Origin: Anopheles merus
Taxonomy: Eukaryota > Arthropoda > Insecta > Diptera > Culicidae
Direction of reading: 5' to 3'
Assembly: GCF_017562075.2 (NCBI RefSeq)
Contig: NC_054085.1
Coordinates: forward strand, 1,178,001-1,242,000
Length of the DNA: 64,000 bases
Shown here in pieces: positions 35,181 to 47,598 of the stretch (the first letter of the stretch is position 1; every line of letters begins with the position of its first letter). The notes beneath the pieces are model-generated. The model did no database searches. It worked only from the letters and a program-made list of their open reading frames with translations, and was not told where the DNA came from. The translations under genes and the position numbers were made by a program.

Positions 35181-36630
35181 ATAGGGCAGAACAAAATATC
35201 TCACCTACAATGATAAGGATTGTTTGGTACACTTTTTGGTTTACTTGAAATTGGATAGATATCTCATGGTATAAACAGGTTTTCTAAATTCGTTCTACTT
35301 AATCAAACGCTGGACACAATTACACCAGCAGAGAGAAAGACACATCTTCTGTATCATGCATAATTACCCACAGCTTTCATTATCGATGCACAGCTTAGCT
35401 ACAGTCATAATTAAATGAGAATGTTGCTAACGGTTGGCAAACCTGGGCAACAAAAAAAAAGCTGGTATAAGGTGATAAAAAGTATTTTTTTTAAATTTAA
35501 TTATAATCTTCTCCTACTCATAACGTAATTACTTTTTTTTGGTAAACAAAATACAAAAAAAGTAGCAAAAATCGAAGGTAAGATGTCCTTTATACGTATT
35601 ACGTTGAAGCAGAGAAAAATGAAAACCAGAAAAGGAAAATGATAATAGGAGGGTGCTGGTTTCTATCGCAAAGGGGGTTGCTGATCGACTGCTTTTGTAG
35701 TGGCGCCATCTATTTTAGAGTAGCTGTACTATATGCATTTTGTGCATGCGGTTGCATGTTCATTTGCCCTATTTTGCAAAGAAGTGAAGACTTTTGTTTT
35801 TTAATATATTCCCAAACTGTACATGAGTCGTATTTCCTATTAAATGTAACTAAACATTTAGTCAGGATCAGTTTCTGTTTGGTTTGGTTAATGCAAATGC
35901 GTACAAAAATGTTCATGCTACAAATATTCCTGCAACAAATCTATTGGTTTGTCTTGCAACAAAAAAATTATTTTGATTGATCTTCCATACGACTTGACTA
36001 CAAAAGATCCCCTATCATTTTCATACAAGCAAGCCCAATGGAACAATTTTTAATGTTAATCGCCCACAACAGTGCACTGAAGCCCTTGTTTTGAGTGAAA
36101 AGTTCTAAACAGAATGCCAAACTACCAATATCACTACCGAAACAACCGATATCCTTTGTTACGGCTGCAGACACTTGATTTTAAACCAATCAAAAGGAAG
36201 CTCTAATATAATCTTTAATATAAGTTTGTGGTTGATAAAATAAGTAAAGTAAAGATAGCGCTGCACAAATTCAAAGTATGTTTAATTACCTTCCATTTTT
36301 TTTTTTCAAATGTATAGGATAATCAGGGAAACTTTAACAAAATTCATAAAAGATAAATATTAACAATCTAGAATTTGTGAATGGTATACTGAGTAGTTCA
36401 CGATTGCGCTGATTTCTCTGTCAATTTTTTTCTTCAAATATTAATATTAATAGCTAAGGATTGATTAACGCTGCTTAAACGAAATGAACAAATGCGAATA
36501 ACATGTTTCATAGAAATTGTTTATTGCAATTTGATTCAATTGGCAAATCGTATTTTACCTCGTTTTAACATTTTATTTACTTACATTTTGAGTATCTACG
36601 TCCAGCTCAAAAGCTGGTAACTACGCCTTC
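35181..36630. other. Intergenic, CYP4 5' side to protease 3' side
   Basis: AT-rich. No gene, RNA or clear mobile element recognised. Confidence 0.6.
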
Positions 36631-36840
36631 CCTTCTTCTTCTTCTTTGGCACATCAACCGCTGTCGGTCAAGGCCTGCCAGCACCCACTAATGAAGTGAG
36701 CTTGGCTTTCATTGACTTATTGTTACCATAGCAGGATAGTCAGTCCTACGTATGGGGGCACGGTCTATTTGGGACTTGAACCCATGACGGGCATGTTGTT
36801 ACGTCGTACGAGTTGACAACTGTACCACCAGACCGGCCCC
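36631..36840 (-). repeat. SINE (Sine200-like) directly downstream of the protease stop codon
   Basis: Minus-strand copy of the same SINE. On the plus strand it begins with the TTC-rich tail (36631-36646) and ends with GACCGGCCCC at 36840; the B box reads GGTTCAAGTCC on the minus strand. Its head lies only 14 bp beyond the protease stop codon (36855-36857) and in the same orientation, so the protease 3' UTR must read into it. Confidence 0.8.
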
Positions 36841-36854
36841 ATGTACCGGCTTTC

Positions 36855-38758
36855 CTACCCACGTATATTATCCAAGATCCATTGCAAATACTTGCTGATA
36901 GCAATGTACTGTTCTGGAACTGAACAGTAGCTAATGCCCGTCTGCAACCCGTAGAGCAAGTATCGGTTTGACTTCTTCTCTATGGCCTGTATCGCCGATC
37001 CTGGCTGATAATCATTGCATTGCGGCGATCGGGAAGGATCGTTCATATTGCGAGCGCAAATGGTTCTGCTATCGATCTGCTTCGACGCTTCGGATGCATA
37101 GCTAGATGCTTGAAATTCGGCGCGACACTTATTCAAGTCGATTGCTTCCAGCAGTGCTCGTTGCAGCATTCGCGCGTCAGATCCACTCTCCTTCCAGCCC
37201 GTCATGATGTACCGGTTGTAAAGACGTTCACGCTGCTGAGGAGTGACCGGCAAACAGATCGACTCAATATGATCTCGCCGACCAATCACAGCGGGAACGG
37301 TTAGCCGGGCTAGTACTAGATTATCTTTGCGAAAAAGTTGCCCTACGGACACCGTCTGCACTCCGGATACACATTGTTCTCGTCCGTCTATGGTGCCGCA
37401 GTCCTTTGTCTTGCTCGTATCGTAATCGCCTAGTGTCACACTGATTTCATCCCTGGCAGAAATGTCGCAAAATGCATGGAGATTGAAATTGGAGTGTAAT
37501 TATGGAATGACCCCTCCACTGTATCTCATACTCACTGTAAATCGACACAATTGGTCGTGAGAACGTAGTTTCGATTCAGCAAGACTCCGTTACAGGGGAC
37601 GTACTCGGAATCAACGAACGGGTGGCGCAGTGTCACCATCCAAGGATATTGCTTAAAGATGGGTTTACGATCCTCACCGAACTCGTATATATGCTCGTTC
37701 CGTCCACAGTTCCCCTGATTGATAAGGCGGATGTTGGGATGTCCCAGTATCGGATCGTCGATTCCACTGTTTGGCGTATTTTCGTATAACCAATCGATGT
37801 ATTGCGAAGCGTCCGTAAACCCGATGTATTGTTTCAGATTGCACACTCCGGTAGCATCAATAGTATTGCTAAACGAAACCACGCCCTTCAAATACCACCG
37901 GTTTTGAAACTGGAAAAACATTCCACCCCCACTGTCTCCATTGCACACTCCAGTTCCTGTAGAGGCAAAATACAATTAAAAATGGGTTAACATGGGTCCT
38001 GCGCACACCCAGCCAGGTGACATACCATTTTTGTATCCGGCGCAGAATGCTTTGGAGTACAGCAATCTTCCAAAAAATGCCCGATCACTCGCTAAACACG
38101 TCAGCGAATCGACTACCGGCATGAGTGCCTCGTTCAGGACCGCGCCTAGCCGATTCTCTTCCGAAAGTCCCCATCCAACTACCGTGCCCGATTGGTCGTG
38201 GACACTCGGCAAGACGAACCCATCGTCCCGCTTCCAAAGACACACCGGTTGAATGTAATCATTGAAAATGATGGGAATTTCCACCCGCAGGATGGCGATG
38301 TCATTCTCGAACGTGGTCGGCCGAAAGCCCACGTGCACTATCGTTTCGATCACGCTGAACTCTTCCGCATGTTCCTCCGCATCGTTCGACAGATTGAACC
38401 GGCCCATCTTTAGCTGCAAATTTTCAGTTGAAATTTTCCGTCGGCTTGCCGCAAACGTGACGCAGTGTGCCGCTGTTAGCACCAGATACCGATGCACAAT
38501 ACTGCCACCACACGCATACTCGAAACCATCGCTATTGATGCCCCGCTGATAGAGCGCTACATGCCACGGCCAGTCACCGGGGCGCGTGGAATATCCACCC
38601 TTCACTAGCCCTTCGCGCTGGGCCAAACGTTTTCCACATTCGTTATCATTGAAGTCTTTGATTTGTAGCTCATCCTGTGCGAAACTGTAGCAAACATTGT
38701 GCAGTAACAGTATCGCAAATATACCAGCCAATTGCCACGGCACCGTTTCACGAATCAT
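36855..38758 (-). CDS. Secreted two-domain serine protease: active domain plus pseudoprotease domain
   Basis: Exons in transcript order: 38758-38026, 37956-37536, 37452-36855; phases agree, 583 aa. Start chosen at 38758 because a clear signal peptide follows (MIRETVPW, then a Leu-rich core). Domain 1 (chymotrypsin fold) begins near LVKGGYSTRPGDWPW and has all three catalytic residues: His in LTAAHC (38465-38467), Asp in NDIAIL (38300-38302) and Ser in CNGDSGGG (37931-37933). The residue at chymotrypsin position 189 appears to be Gly, so trypsin specificity is unlikely. Domain 2 resembles CLIP-type protease domains (LGDYDTSKTKDC), but the His site reads LTTNC and the Ser site QPGSA, so it should be inactive. 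Known relatives act in haemolymph immune or developmental cascades; the role here is inferred. Confidence 0.88.
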
Positions 38759-41001
38759 GCTACGATCTTCTCCGACGCACGACTGACTTCGTACTGCCCA
38801 TACGTCAAGTAGTGAAGCTTGATTATCGGTTTGATCGTTGCAAAGGTTACGAACCTTGGGGAAATACAAAATTTACTTGCTGTACAGGTTTTTATTATGG
38901 GGTCAAAAGAAAAGAAGCTTATGAAAAAGCAAATGTTTTGAAATTTACATTTTAGAGAAATATTACATTCACTTTTTTTAGCACATTGCATTTTGCAACT
39001 GACAAAGCATGTAAAGAATTCGGTAATGTTACAAGGAGTGTTGCTTGCAAAGAGAACAAGGGAAGGTACTTTGCGTGCAACCTATACACGTTCTGCTAAT
39101 GCAGTTCCGTCGACAGGGCAGACATTGTTTTGTTTGAAAGTACTAAGAATGTTTCTTTTCTTCCTTCATAGAAATAATCAGGTTTTGGTGCATCGCTTGT
39201 CCAACGATGCGTTGGTTTGCTCCCGATGATGACTTTGAACGGCATTGAATAGGACTGCAAGCAGCTGAGCAACAAGTGCTTCCAACATTGCTTTAACAGT
39301 TCCCAACCATTTTAATTTAATAGTATAGACATTCACACACATCCTCATCTCTTTCTTCCAATGATGGGAGATCCCATCGTACTGGTGAGAAAACAGGGAA
39401 CTTTGTTCTCACGGCGATGTAACTGCCGGCTCCTACGTCATCTGAAATTCATTCAAACGGTAGCGGTTTTATTTCAAGTAGCTTCACTGCTGAAGATTTA
39501 TTTGAAAGTGCTTTACGTCTCTCTAAACCTATCTTCACTCTCATTACATTTCAAGAAAAGCTTTCATTTACTTCGGTGACGCTTATGCCTTTTATCGATC
39601 TGCACATCTCACTCGACATGTTTCATGTTTCGATAATGGTTTGGCATCGGTGAGATGCAACATTAGCTGGTTTTATTTCATGGTTTGCTTCAGCACAACT
39701 CTGGTACTGTTCACAGTGCACTAGCAGTTGGCGCATCGGTTCCTTTCATGTTTACTGTTCGCTCAATCAACACTCTGCATTCCTCGTTGGCGACAAGGAA
39801 GTTATGAGTGTAATTTTAGTTATTAACCATTTATCATTATTTTTATTATTATTATTATTATTTATCTATTTTTCCGTGTCTTTTTTGTCCTGCCAAACCA
39901 ATATTTCCACAATTTCGACTTTAATCACAGTTTTCAAGTCAAATTTCTTTGTCAAATGTGTTTCTGTTTCCTTTGTCCAGATTTTGCATCCTACATGTGA
40001 TAACTTCCGCAAAAGATGAATTCCATCTGCATCAACCTTCGTGTTATGATTATGCGCATCCAATGCAATCACCGTATTGGTTTTGGGTTCTCTTTTTTAG
40101 CTCGCACTAAAATTCCATTGCACATCGTTTCATGCATTATTTTAACCAGTATCATGGTTTGCAGTGTTTTGACATCTGTATCAGATTGTTTTTCGTTTCC
40201 TGCCTTACACTTACACATCAGCTTACTTAACTTATTGTTTAATTCACTTGCCCGCTATAGCATGTTTGCGTTTTCGCTTGCTTGTTCTTTAAGGGTTTTG
40301 ACTAGGTTTGTTTTAAATTCAATTTAAATCTAAAAGATTCCTCAGCAAAAACTTGCATACAGAGAAGACGCATCAGCTGCTTCACAAAAACAGCACCGTT
40401 TTCGTTTACTGTGAAGTGGTTTGGTTTCAACTTATTGTTATATTTTACTAACCTTTTTCCCCTCTTTTCTCTTTTTGCTGTCTAATTTGTGTGAGTGTAT
40501 TTTAATGCTTATGTTAATGAGTTTTACTTTCGTGTTCACCATCCTTATCTGACCTGCATCACCAGTCTGCTTTTTCGATTTTTTTGTCATTACATTACAA
40601 TCATTTTGTGTATAGTCTAGTTGCTTCAGATACCCCTTCTGTCTCACGAAACTATTGCACAAATGGTTTTACTTTAACCGAACTCTCTTACTTCTTCGCA
40701 ATGCACTATATGCATGTTTTCCGCGCCCTAGGTTTATGTTTTTAATTAACTACACTTGTTTTATTTTGCATGCTCAATTGCTGCGACTTTCCTAGACAAC
40801 TGTTTCAGCTTACCAGGCGTCCTATACATGCACACAGGCAGCCACTTCCAATCATTATTTGCAAAGTGACGGTTTTAAGGGTGATATTATTAACACACGC
40901 GCAACACCATAGAGTAGGGGTTTTACCAAATGATGCTTCTGAAGGACAATTCAAAAGGATAATTTTCTCGCTGATGATCTAGGATCGTGATCGGTATGAT
41001 C
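38759..41001. other. Intergenic between protease 5' end and ABCA 3' end
   Basis: No gene recognised. It holds a TTA/ATT-rich microsatellite at about 39836-39872 and a candidate minus-strand polyadenylation signal for ABCA at about 40759-40764. It includes the protease promoter and ABCA 3' UTR, with limits unknown. Confidence 0.6.
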
Positions 41002-44000
41002 TTACTGCACACTGGACGTTTCCTCGTCGTAGTGGGCAAACTTTAAGAACACTTGCTCTAGTGTTGTTTGGCTGAATGAATATTCCTCTATGTCTAGCTC
41101 GGTCTTGGCTGCAAATAGAAACAATTATAATAGGAACGTTGTGTAGGTATAACAATTTTCGCTTACAAAACAACACTCCCTTACCTTTTTCGAGCCTCGA
41201 AAAACATTCAGCTAAGGAACTGACGGCTTGTTGCGGTACCGAGTATACTAGCCGATCGGCGAAACTCTCTTCCAAGGTGGCACTCGGAAATAGATCTGTT
41301 ACAAAGTTGCGCAACGCCATCGAACGATTGTCAATGCAGTTGCTGATAACCGGTGCAATGTGGTCCGTACTTTGGTCGAGTTGCAGCTGCTCCTGGCTGC
41401 TGCTCGGTTGGCTTTCGATTGGTGTCTCACTGTACACATTTTCTATGTGCTTCAACTTAATCTCAAGCGTGTAACCAGCTCCGTATAGATTTTTCAGGTG
41501 TTGCGTCGACCCGAGACATCTGGAAATATAAACAAAGCGTCATGCATACCTCGCCTCACAGTAGGTCGCATTTCAAACCTACCTTAGCTCTCCTTTGACC
41601 ATGATTCCTACGCGCGAACATAGAGCGTCAGCTTCTTCCATCGAATGTGTTGTCAGCATCGCGCAACGTTTTCCGTGGAAACTTGCAAGGATAGTGTCCC
41701 ACAGGAATCTTTTCGACTTCGGATCCATCCCAGTTGACGGTTCATCTAGTAGAACTACTTTTGGAGCACCGACCATTGCCATAGCATAGCTAAGTTTACG
41801 CCTAGTACCGCCGGAACAGTGTTGGGTTTGCTTATTAGCATGCTCGTTTATGTGCAATCCCGTGAGATACGTCGATATCAATCTATTCAAATCTTTGCCA
41901 CGCACGCCTCGAATGCGGGCATACAATTCTAGATGTTCACGAACAGTAACGTTCTTCCACAGAGCGTCGTGCTGAGGACAATAGCCCAATGTCTTGAATG
42001 CGTCGTCTTGATTGATAGTGATACTGTGACCAGCAACACGCACCGTGCCACGCGTTGGAGCCGTTTCACCTGTCATGATCTTCATGGTGGTCGTTTTGCC
42101 GGCACCATTGTGTCCGAGCAAACCCAGTACCTCCCCTGCGTCCACTCCGATTGAAAGACTTCGCACGGAAACCTTTTTCTTTGGTAGCTCATCATCCGCA
42201 CAGCAGCAACAGTTGCCACACAAAGATTCCTGTGAGAACTCTTTACGAAGGCTCTGCAGCGATTAATATAAAAAATAAAAAAGTCAGAAAAATTGTCGAA
42301 ATTTTATTACACGTTCTCCTAAAATGGAAGAACCACCATTTGCTTACCTTTACCAACACTACAGGCTGAGCCAACGGACCTTCCTCCTGTTGCGATTGCT
42401 GTGGGTTCGATGTAAGCCGAAACACGCGACTTCGCTCATTGCGAACGTCTTCATCTTCATACTCCCCAGTGCATTGCTCTTCAGTCATAACGTCCTCTTC
42501 GCTCTGTGCAATCAAAACGAGGTTAGATTTTTTTTGTTGGTTTAAGTATATATCACGTCTGTGCGAAAGCTTACCGCTGAACGATGAAATAGGTCCCGCA
42601 TACGACCGCCACTTTTCATCACATCAGATACCCGCAAACAGAACGCCCAAATAGGAATGTGCAAAAGGCACCCGCATGCCATCACAATCACCTCCTCAGT
42701 CATGTAGTGGGCCATTGAAAGCTCTGCACATGCGGAACTTAGCCGACAAGCAATATATACCCGATCGACAAAGTATACCGTTGCGTACGGTATGTACATT
42801 GGGTTGATCAAGGAAAAAACATAATGTAGTGCAATCGCTGCCTTCACCTCTGAATAATGGAATAACATGTTCAATAATAAAAAATCAGAAATGGTTACAG
42901 TTATACATTTGTTTCGGCATAACAAACTTACCAATACCCAACATATCCAGGAACACAACCAATATGAACGGAATCAATCCTACAAACGTTAGTATGTTTG
43001 GTAGAATCGATTGGGCTGAATCAGTACGATCAAAAAAGTAGGAGAAACACGTTGAACACAAAATACCAGCCGGTGAGTAAAGAAACACCAACATTCCCAG
43101 AGTAATAAGGGCTGGTGGCTGGAAAAAAGGGTGAAGCAGATATAGTACACCATTTACCATCACAAGCGTATGCTATTACAAAGCCACCGTAGCTCACCTG
43201 TCGGAATGAAGGAATATCGAATATAAACACTAGTCCAAGCAATGCGGCACAAATAACTAGCATCAGACCAGAAAGCACGATAAAGTACGCCGAAAGGTAC
43301 AAGGACGAGGAAAGCCCATTCACGCGCAGTTGATTTTTGGCTTTCATCTCACGATCGTACACCATGTCAACGGCTAGTGAGACGGGAATCAGTACAAAGA
43401 TCATGCCCACAAAAAGGGCGGACGAAAACGTGCCTATATTGAACTCCTGCGGTTGAGCTGTTTGCTGGAACGGATGGGACCACAACTCAATTCGCAATAT
43501 GGAATCGGTAGAAGCACGATCTGGAGCCGCGGAACCAGATGTTGATGAGGTCGTGCTAAAACTTGTGCTCGAAGGTAAGGGTTGAAATGCAATATCATCC
43601 AGAGTTTCGCCATCCGCGGCGTCGTCTTGGTAGTCAAACGCTGACTGCGCATTAGACGTTGGTGCTGGGCCTTTCCGACCACCACCGGCACGCTGATACA
43701 GCAGATGCTGAGAGTTAATAGTTGCCGGCGAAAGTTCGGCATACACGCGCAAAAGCGTGTTGCTGATTAGATTCAGGATGATCGGTAAGCTATGCTGAGT
43801 GGTATCGTTGTATAGAGTGGTGATGGATACATTAGACCAGGATATAACATTCACATTGAATGCGGCCATATGAGGGGCAATGTCCAGTAGCGAGGAAAAG
43901 TTTCCACTGAAATCCTCCGTCACATTAGCCGATCGGTGCAATTCCGACAGGAAGCGACGATACAAATGAGCCGCTTCCTTCGACTGTTGTTGCTGCTGGT

Positions 44001-47000
44001 GGTGCTTCTGATGCAGAAACGGTGGTATCGGATCATAATGCTTCTGTGATTCACGCTTCTGCTGCTTGGGCTGATGGTGATGGTGATAAAGATAGGCTGC
44101 ATGAGACCATACCGCAGGATTTGTATTATCGTGTACGGCGATCTTGGTGATGTTGCTCCCGTAGGTAGTATTATCTAGCAAAATGGAACGCATGATCGGA
44201 GACAACACTTGTATCGAGTTCAAGTACAGTCCCAAGGCAGTGAATGCCAACGGAAGTATTATCAGCAGATACAACCGCTGAATATCACGAAAAAGAATCG
44301 TCAGTCGTAACTTTAGTAAAGCCCCGATTGTACTCCATCTCGATGGGTAAAGTGGAATGTCGTCCAGATCCATCCAGTTAGTTCGATTTTGACTATTGAG
44401 CTTCACTGCCGAAGCTGAGCCATGCGTTTGCGTCTGGTCCTCATAGACGCTCTTGGTACTTTTGCTAACTCCATTTCGCGAGGAACGATGATGTTTCTTA
44501 CGGTGAATTCGTTGAACTTGTGGAGAATTAACGGTGGAGTTTTGCCCACAGCCAACGCCACCCCCACCCATCGACACCGGGTGCGTTCCGGACCCAGCCG
44601 TTCCCTGACTAACCCCGTCCGATCCAAGCCCGTTGATGGGAATGATCGTGTCAAACTGCATACGATTATCTTGCAGGGACGCTTTATTATCGGTGTTTTG
44701 TTCGTCGAGTAGGGTTTTGGTGTCATTCTTTAACGACTGATAGCTGTTACTGCGTTCCTGCAGCGACAAACTTCTGGGGAGACCGCGAGTTTTCATCACT
44801 TTGCGGCTCAAATTTTCCGACACCGGGTATCCCGCCGCTTGTCCATCTTCTTCGTCCTCCTCACCTTCTCCTTCCTCGTCTTCGCCTTCTCCAGTGGTAC
44901 CGGCCTTCTGTTCACCTTCTCGCTGCGTTTCTAGGTGTAGAAACACCTCTTCCAGCGTTGTCATTGACACCCCGTACGAGCAAATGCCAAGCATCATTCG
45001 TTTAGTTTTAATCTCCTTTTCGATATCATCGAACAGAGATACGAAAGAGTTCACCGCGTCGTGTGGCAGGATATAGCTCAGTTCTCGCCCGTGTCTACGG
45101 GCTTTCTCTGCTTGCGGAACGTGATCGTTAACCAGCTTCGTGATGGACGTTTCACAGGCATTGGTATCCAATACCAGCGTCAAATGATAACCGATGCCGA
45201 ACTTGTTCTTCAGAAAGAGGGACGAACCGCAGCAACGCAGTCGCCCGCGGGAGACAACGGCCTTTCGCTCTGCCAGAATGTCTGCTTCATCCATAAAGTG
45301 CGTCGTCAGAAGGATCACCTTTCCGTGCTTGCGATTTTGCAGAATCGACCACATGTGCCGCCGCGAGTACGGATCGACACCGGCCGTAGGTTCGTCTAGA
45401 ATGATAATTTTAGGATCACCAATGATGGCTATGCCGACGGAAAGCTTCCGTTTCTGACCACCGCTCAGATGCTTCACTCTCGTCTCTGCCGTATCGAACA
45501 AGTCGATATCACGCAGCGTTTTTTTCACTTCACTGTCAACCAGTGATGGCGGAATACCACGGACGGCCGCGAAGAAGTACAAGTGTTCTTTGGGCGTAAG
45601 CGTTTCGAACAGTATGTCGTGCTGCGGGCACACTCCCGTCATGCGCCGGATCATGGTCATATCATTGGGATCGCGCACATCATACCCGAAGATGTATATT
45701 GTACCGGAAGTGGGTGACGTCAGTCCAGTAAGAATATTAAACAGCGTACTCTTGCCTGCCCCGTTATGGCCGAGTATAGCCGTTATCTGTCCTTCGTAGA
45801 TTGTAAGGTTAATACCGTTGACGGCATTCACTGCCGGTTTACGACATGAGTGAAACGTCTTGTACAGATCCACTATGCGGATTGCTTCCTTTCCGCGCAT
45901 CTCCCGAGACACTGGTTCCACATCGCGTGCCTGATCCTCGAGCGCATTGTTGAACGAATTGGCCGACTCGCCATTTAACAGCGGTACTTTTGGCACTTTT
46001 TTCTTGCACCAGTAGTTCCGGTTAAAGCAGAAGCAAGGCCTCTGCTTCGTACCATGATCCGATGGAATCACACAGTCGAAATAGAACGCCAGTGCAGCGT
46101 ACAACAAAATATCCACAACGAGCATCAGGATGGAACCACCGATTGGGATGCCGGGTCCAGTCCAGAGGTTGTGCAGCGTTACACCCTGTCCAGATATGTC
46201 GAGCACGAGTATTTTATCCATTGCTAGTGCAAATCCCGTTGGAGAAATAAGTGACACTGTCCATAATGCTGCCGAGGTATGCGTATCGTCGATGAAAACT
46301 TGCAAAAATACAACAGCGACATAATATTCACCGCAAAATTGCCAAGTATGCCAGCGGTCTGGAAAAGAATAGATTCCACAGTTAGTATACAGCAGCATAG
46401 TACAGTTTAGCATCTTGCCCACTTACCCGCGAATTGTCAAAGAACGGTGTTATCATAAAGCCAATCAGAATAACCGAAAAGCTGTATAACAGAATAAGGA
46501 TAAACACGGGCAGGTAGTTGGTATGCTGAAAAACTCCCAATGAAAACACGAGAATTACGGATACAAAGCTCAGAAATGTTACAAAGACCGCGTAAATGAT
46601 GAACCAACCGCACCTGAAAGCAACGAAGCAACGATACAGTATTTAAAAAAAACGGCGCAACTAAGCATAGATGATGCAAAGCATGAACTAACTTACCAAA
46701 AGACGGAATCTCGCAGCCCCATAATCTTTAATCCTTCCTTTATGTGGTTCTCCTTCTCGCCGACGATCAGGATCAGCAGATATGTAATGAATTGCGACAA
46801 AGCCATCACCATGTAGATCGGAATGACCAGCCTAAATGCGACCATCCAATTGCCAGTGTAGGCTTCCTTGGGAAACATCTCTAGCGTAATATGAGGTATC
46901 TGCAGTTCTTCATTTTGCGTCACGATCCGGATCTTGGTGTAATCGAGCAGAGTTTGTAGCGCAATAAAGCCCGAATAGTAGTACTGGTTCACCGGGCAGG

Positions 47001-47598
47001 AATCACCGGTTTCGATCGGTATTACCGCCGACCAGTAGCTATCCGATTGTCTGCACGTTACCAGAGAGGAGTACAGCTCCGTCGTTGAGGGTGTCACAAA
47101 AAACGATGGATTCGTGCGTATTTCGTACCTCAGCGGACCGAACAACGGGTCATCCGTGTGGAATATCAGCGCCAAGGGCATCTTGCTCGGGTCGCGCCAG
47201 TAGGCTGCTAGCAATTCTTCCGGCGATTCATACACCATCCACTTGATAGGATGTATGCCTGGTTGGTGCCGTCGATTCGACATCCATAGTTCGTTCACCT
47301 CACTCAGAAAGGGAATCGTAGTAGACGAGTTTGGCTGCGGTAGCACGGCAATGGTATGGGCTTTATGGTGCTGAAAATGTTCGAACAGTGTTGCTGCACC
47401 GCGCGGCTCCGTGATAGCGGGAAAATTTGGATTCGGTATGAGAATTTTCAGTACAATCAGAGTACCCAGTGTGTAGAGGGGCAGGAATACTTCCGCTATC
47501 GTTTTTCGCGAGTCTCTGATTTTCAGCTTGAAATTACGAACCAAAGTTGCGCCAAGCTGCTGACAGAAGTTGCTACTGTTCATAAGTTCCTTTCCCAT
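41002..47598 (-). CDS. ABC transporter, subfamily A (ABCA3-like full transporter), copy 1
   Basis: Probable lipid exporter of internal or plasma membranes. Exons in transcript order: 47598-46697, 46613-46427, 46358-43198, 43118-42932, 42849-42575, 42503-42348, 42253-41583, 41519-41185, 41108-41002. Allowing for one missing base in exon 3, the length is 1,993 aa. Layout: first membrane helix and short extracellular loop (exon 1), membrane helices (exons 2-3), NBD1 with Walker A GHNGAGKST (about 45748-45775), LSGGQKRKLS and LDEPTAGVDP, an acidic linker, the second membrane half with a His/Gln-rich loop, then NBD2 with GHNGAGKTT (about 42088-42114), CSGGTRRKLS and LDEPSTGMDP. In exon 3 an A-run at 46303-46307 is one base shorter than in copy 2 and breaks the frame after YFLQ/VFLQ. 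The short first loop suggests an ABCA3-like rather than ABCA1-like member. Confidence 0.93.

Noticed and set aside
34937..35232. Minus-strand Ser/Leu-repeat open frames
   Set aside because: Produced by the GT/GA microsatellite.
37020..38955. Plus-strand open frames opposite the protease exons
   Set aside because: Shadows of the minus-strand gene; no motifs and no splice support.
44403..45457. Open frames overlapping the long ABCA exon on both strands
   Set aside because: Shadow frames of ABCA coding sequence.
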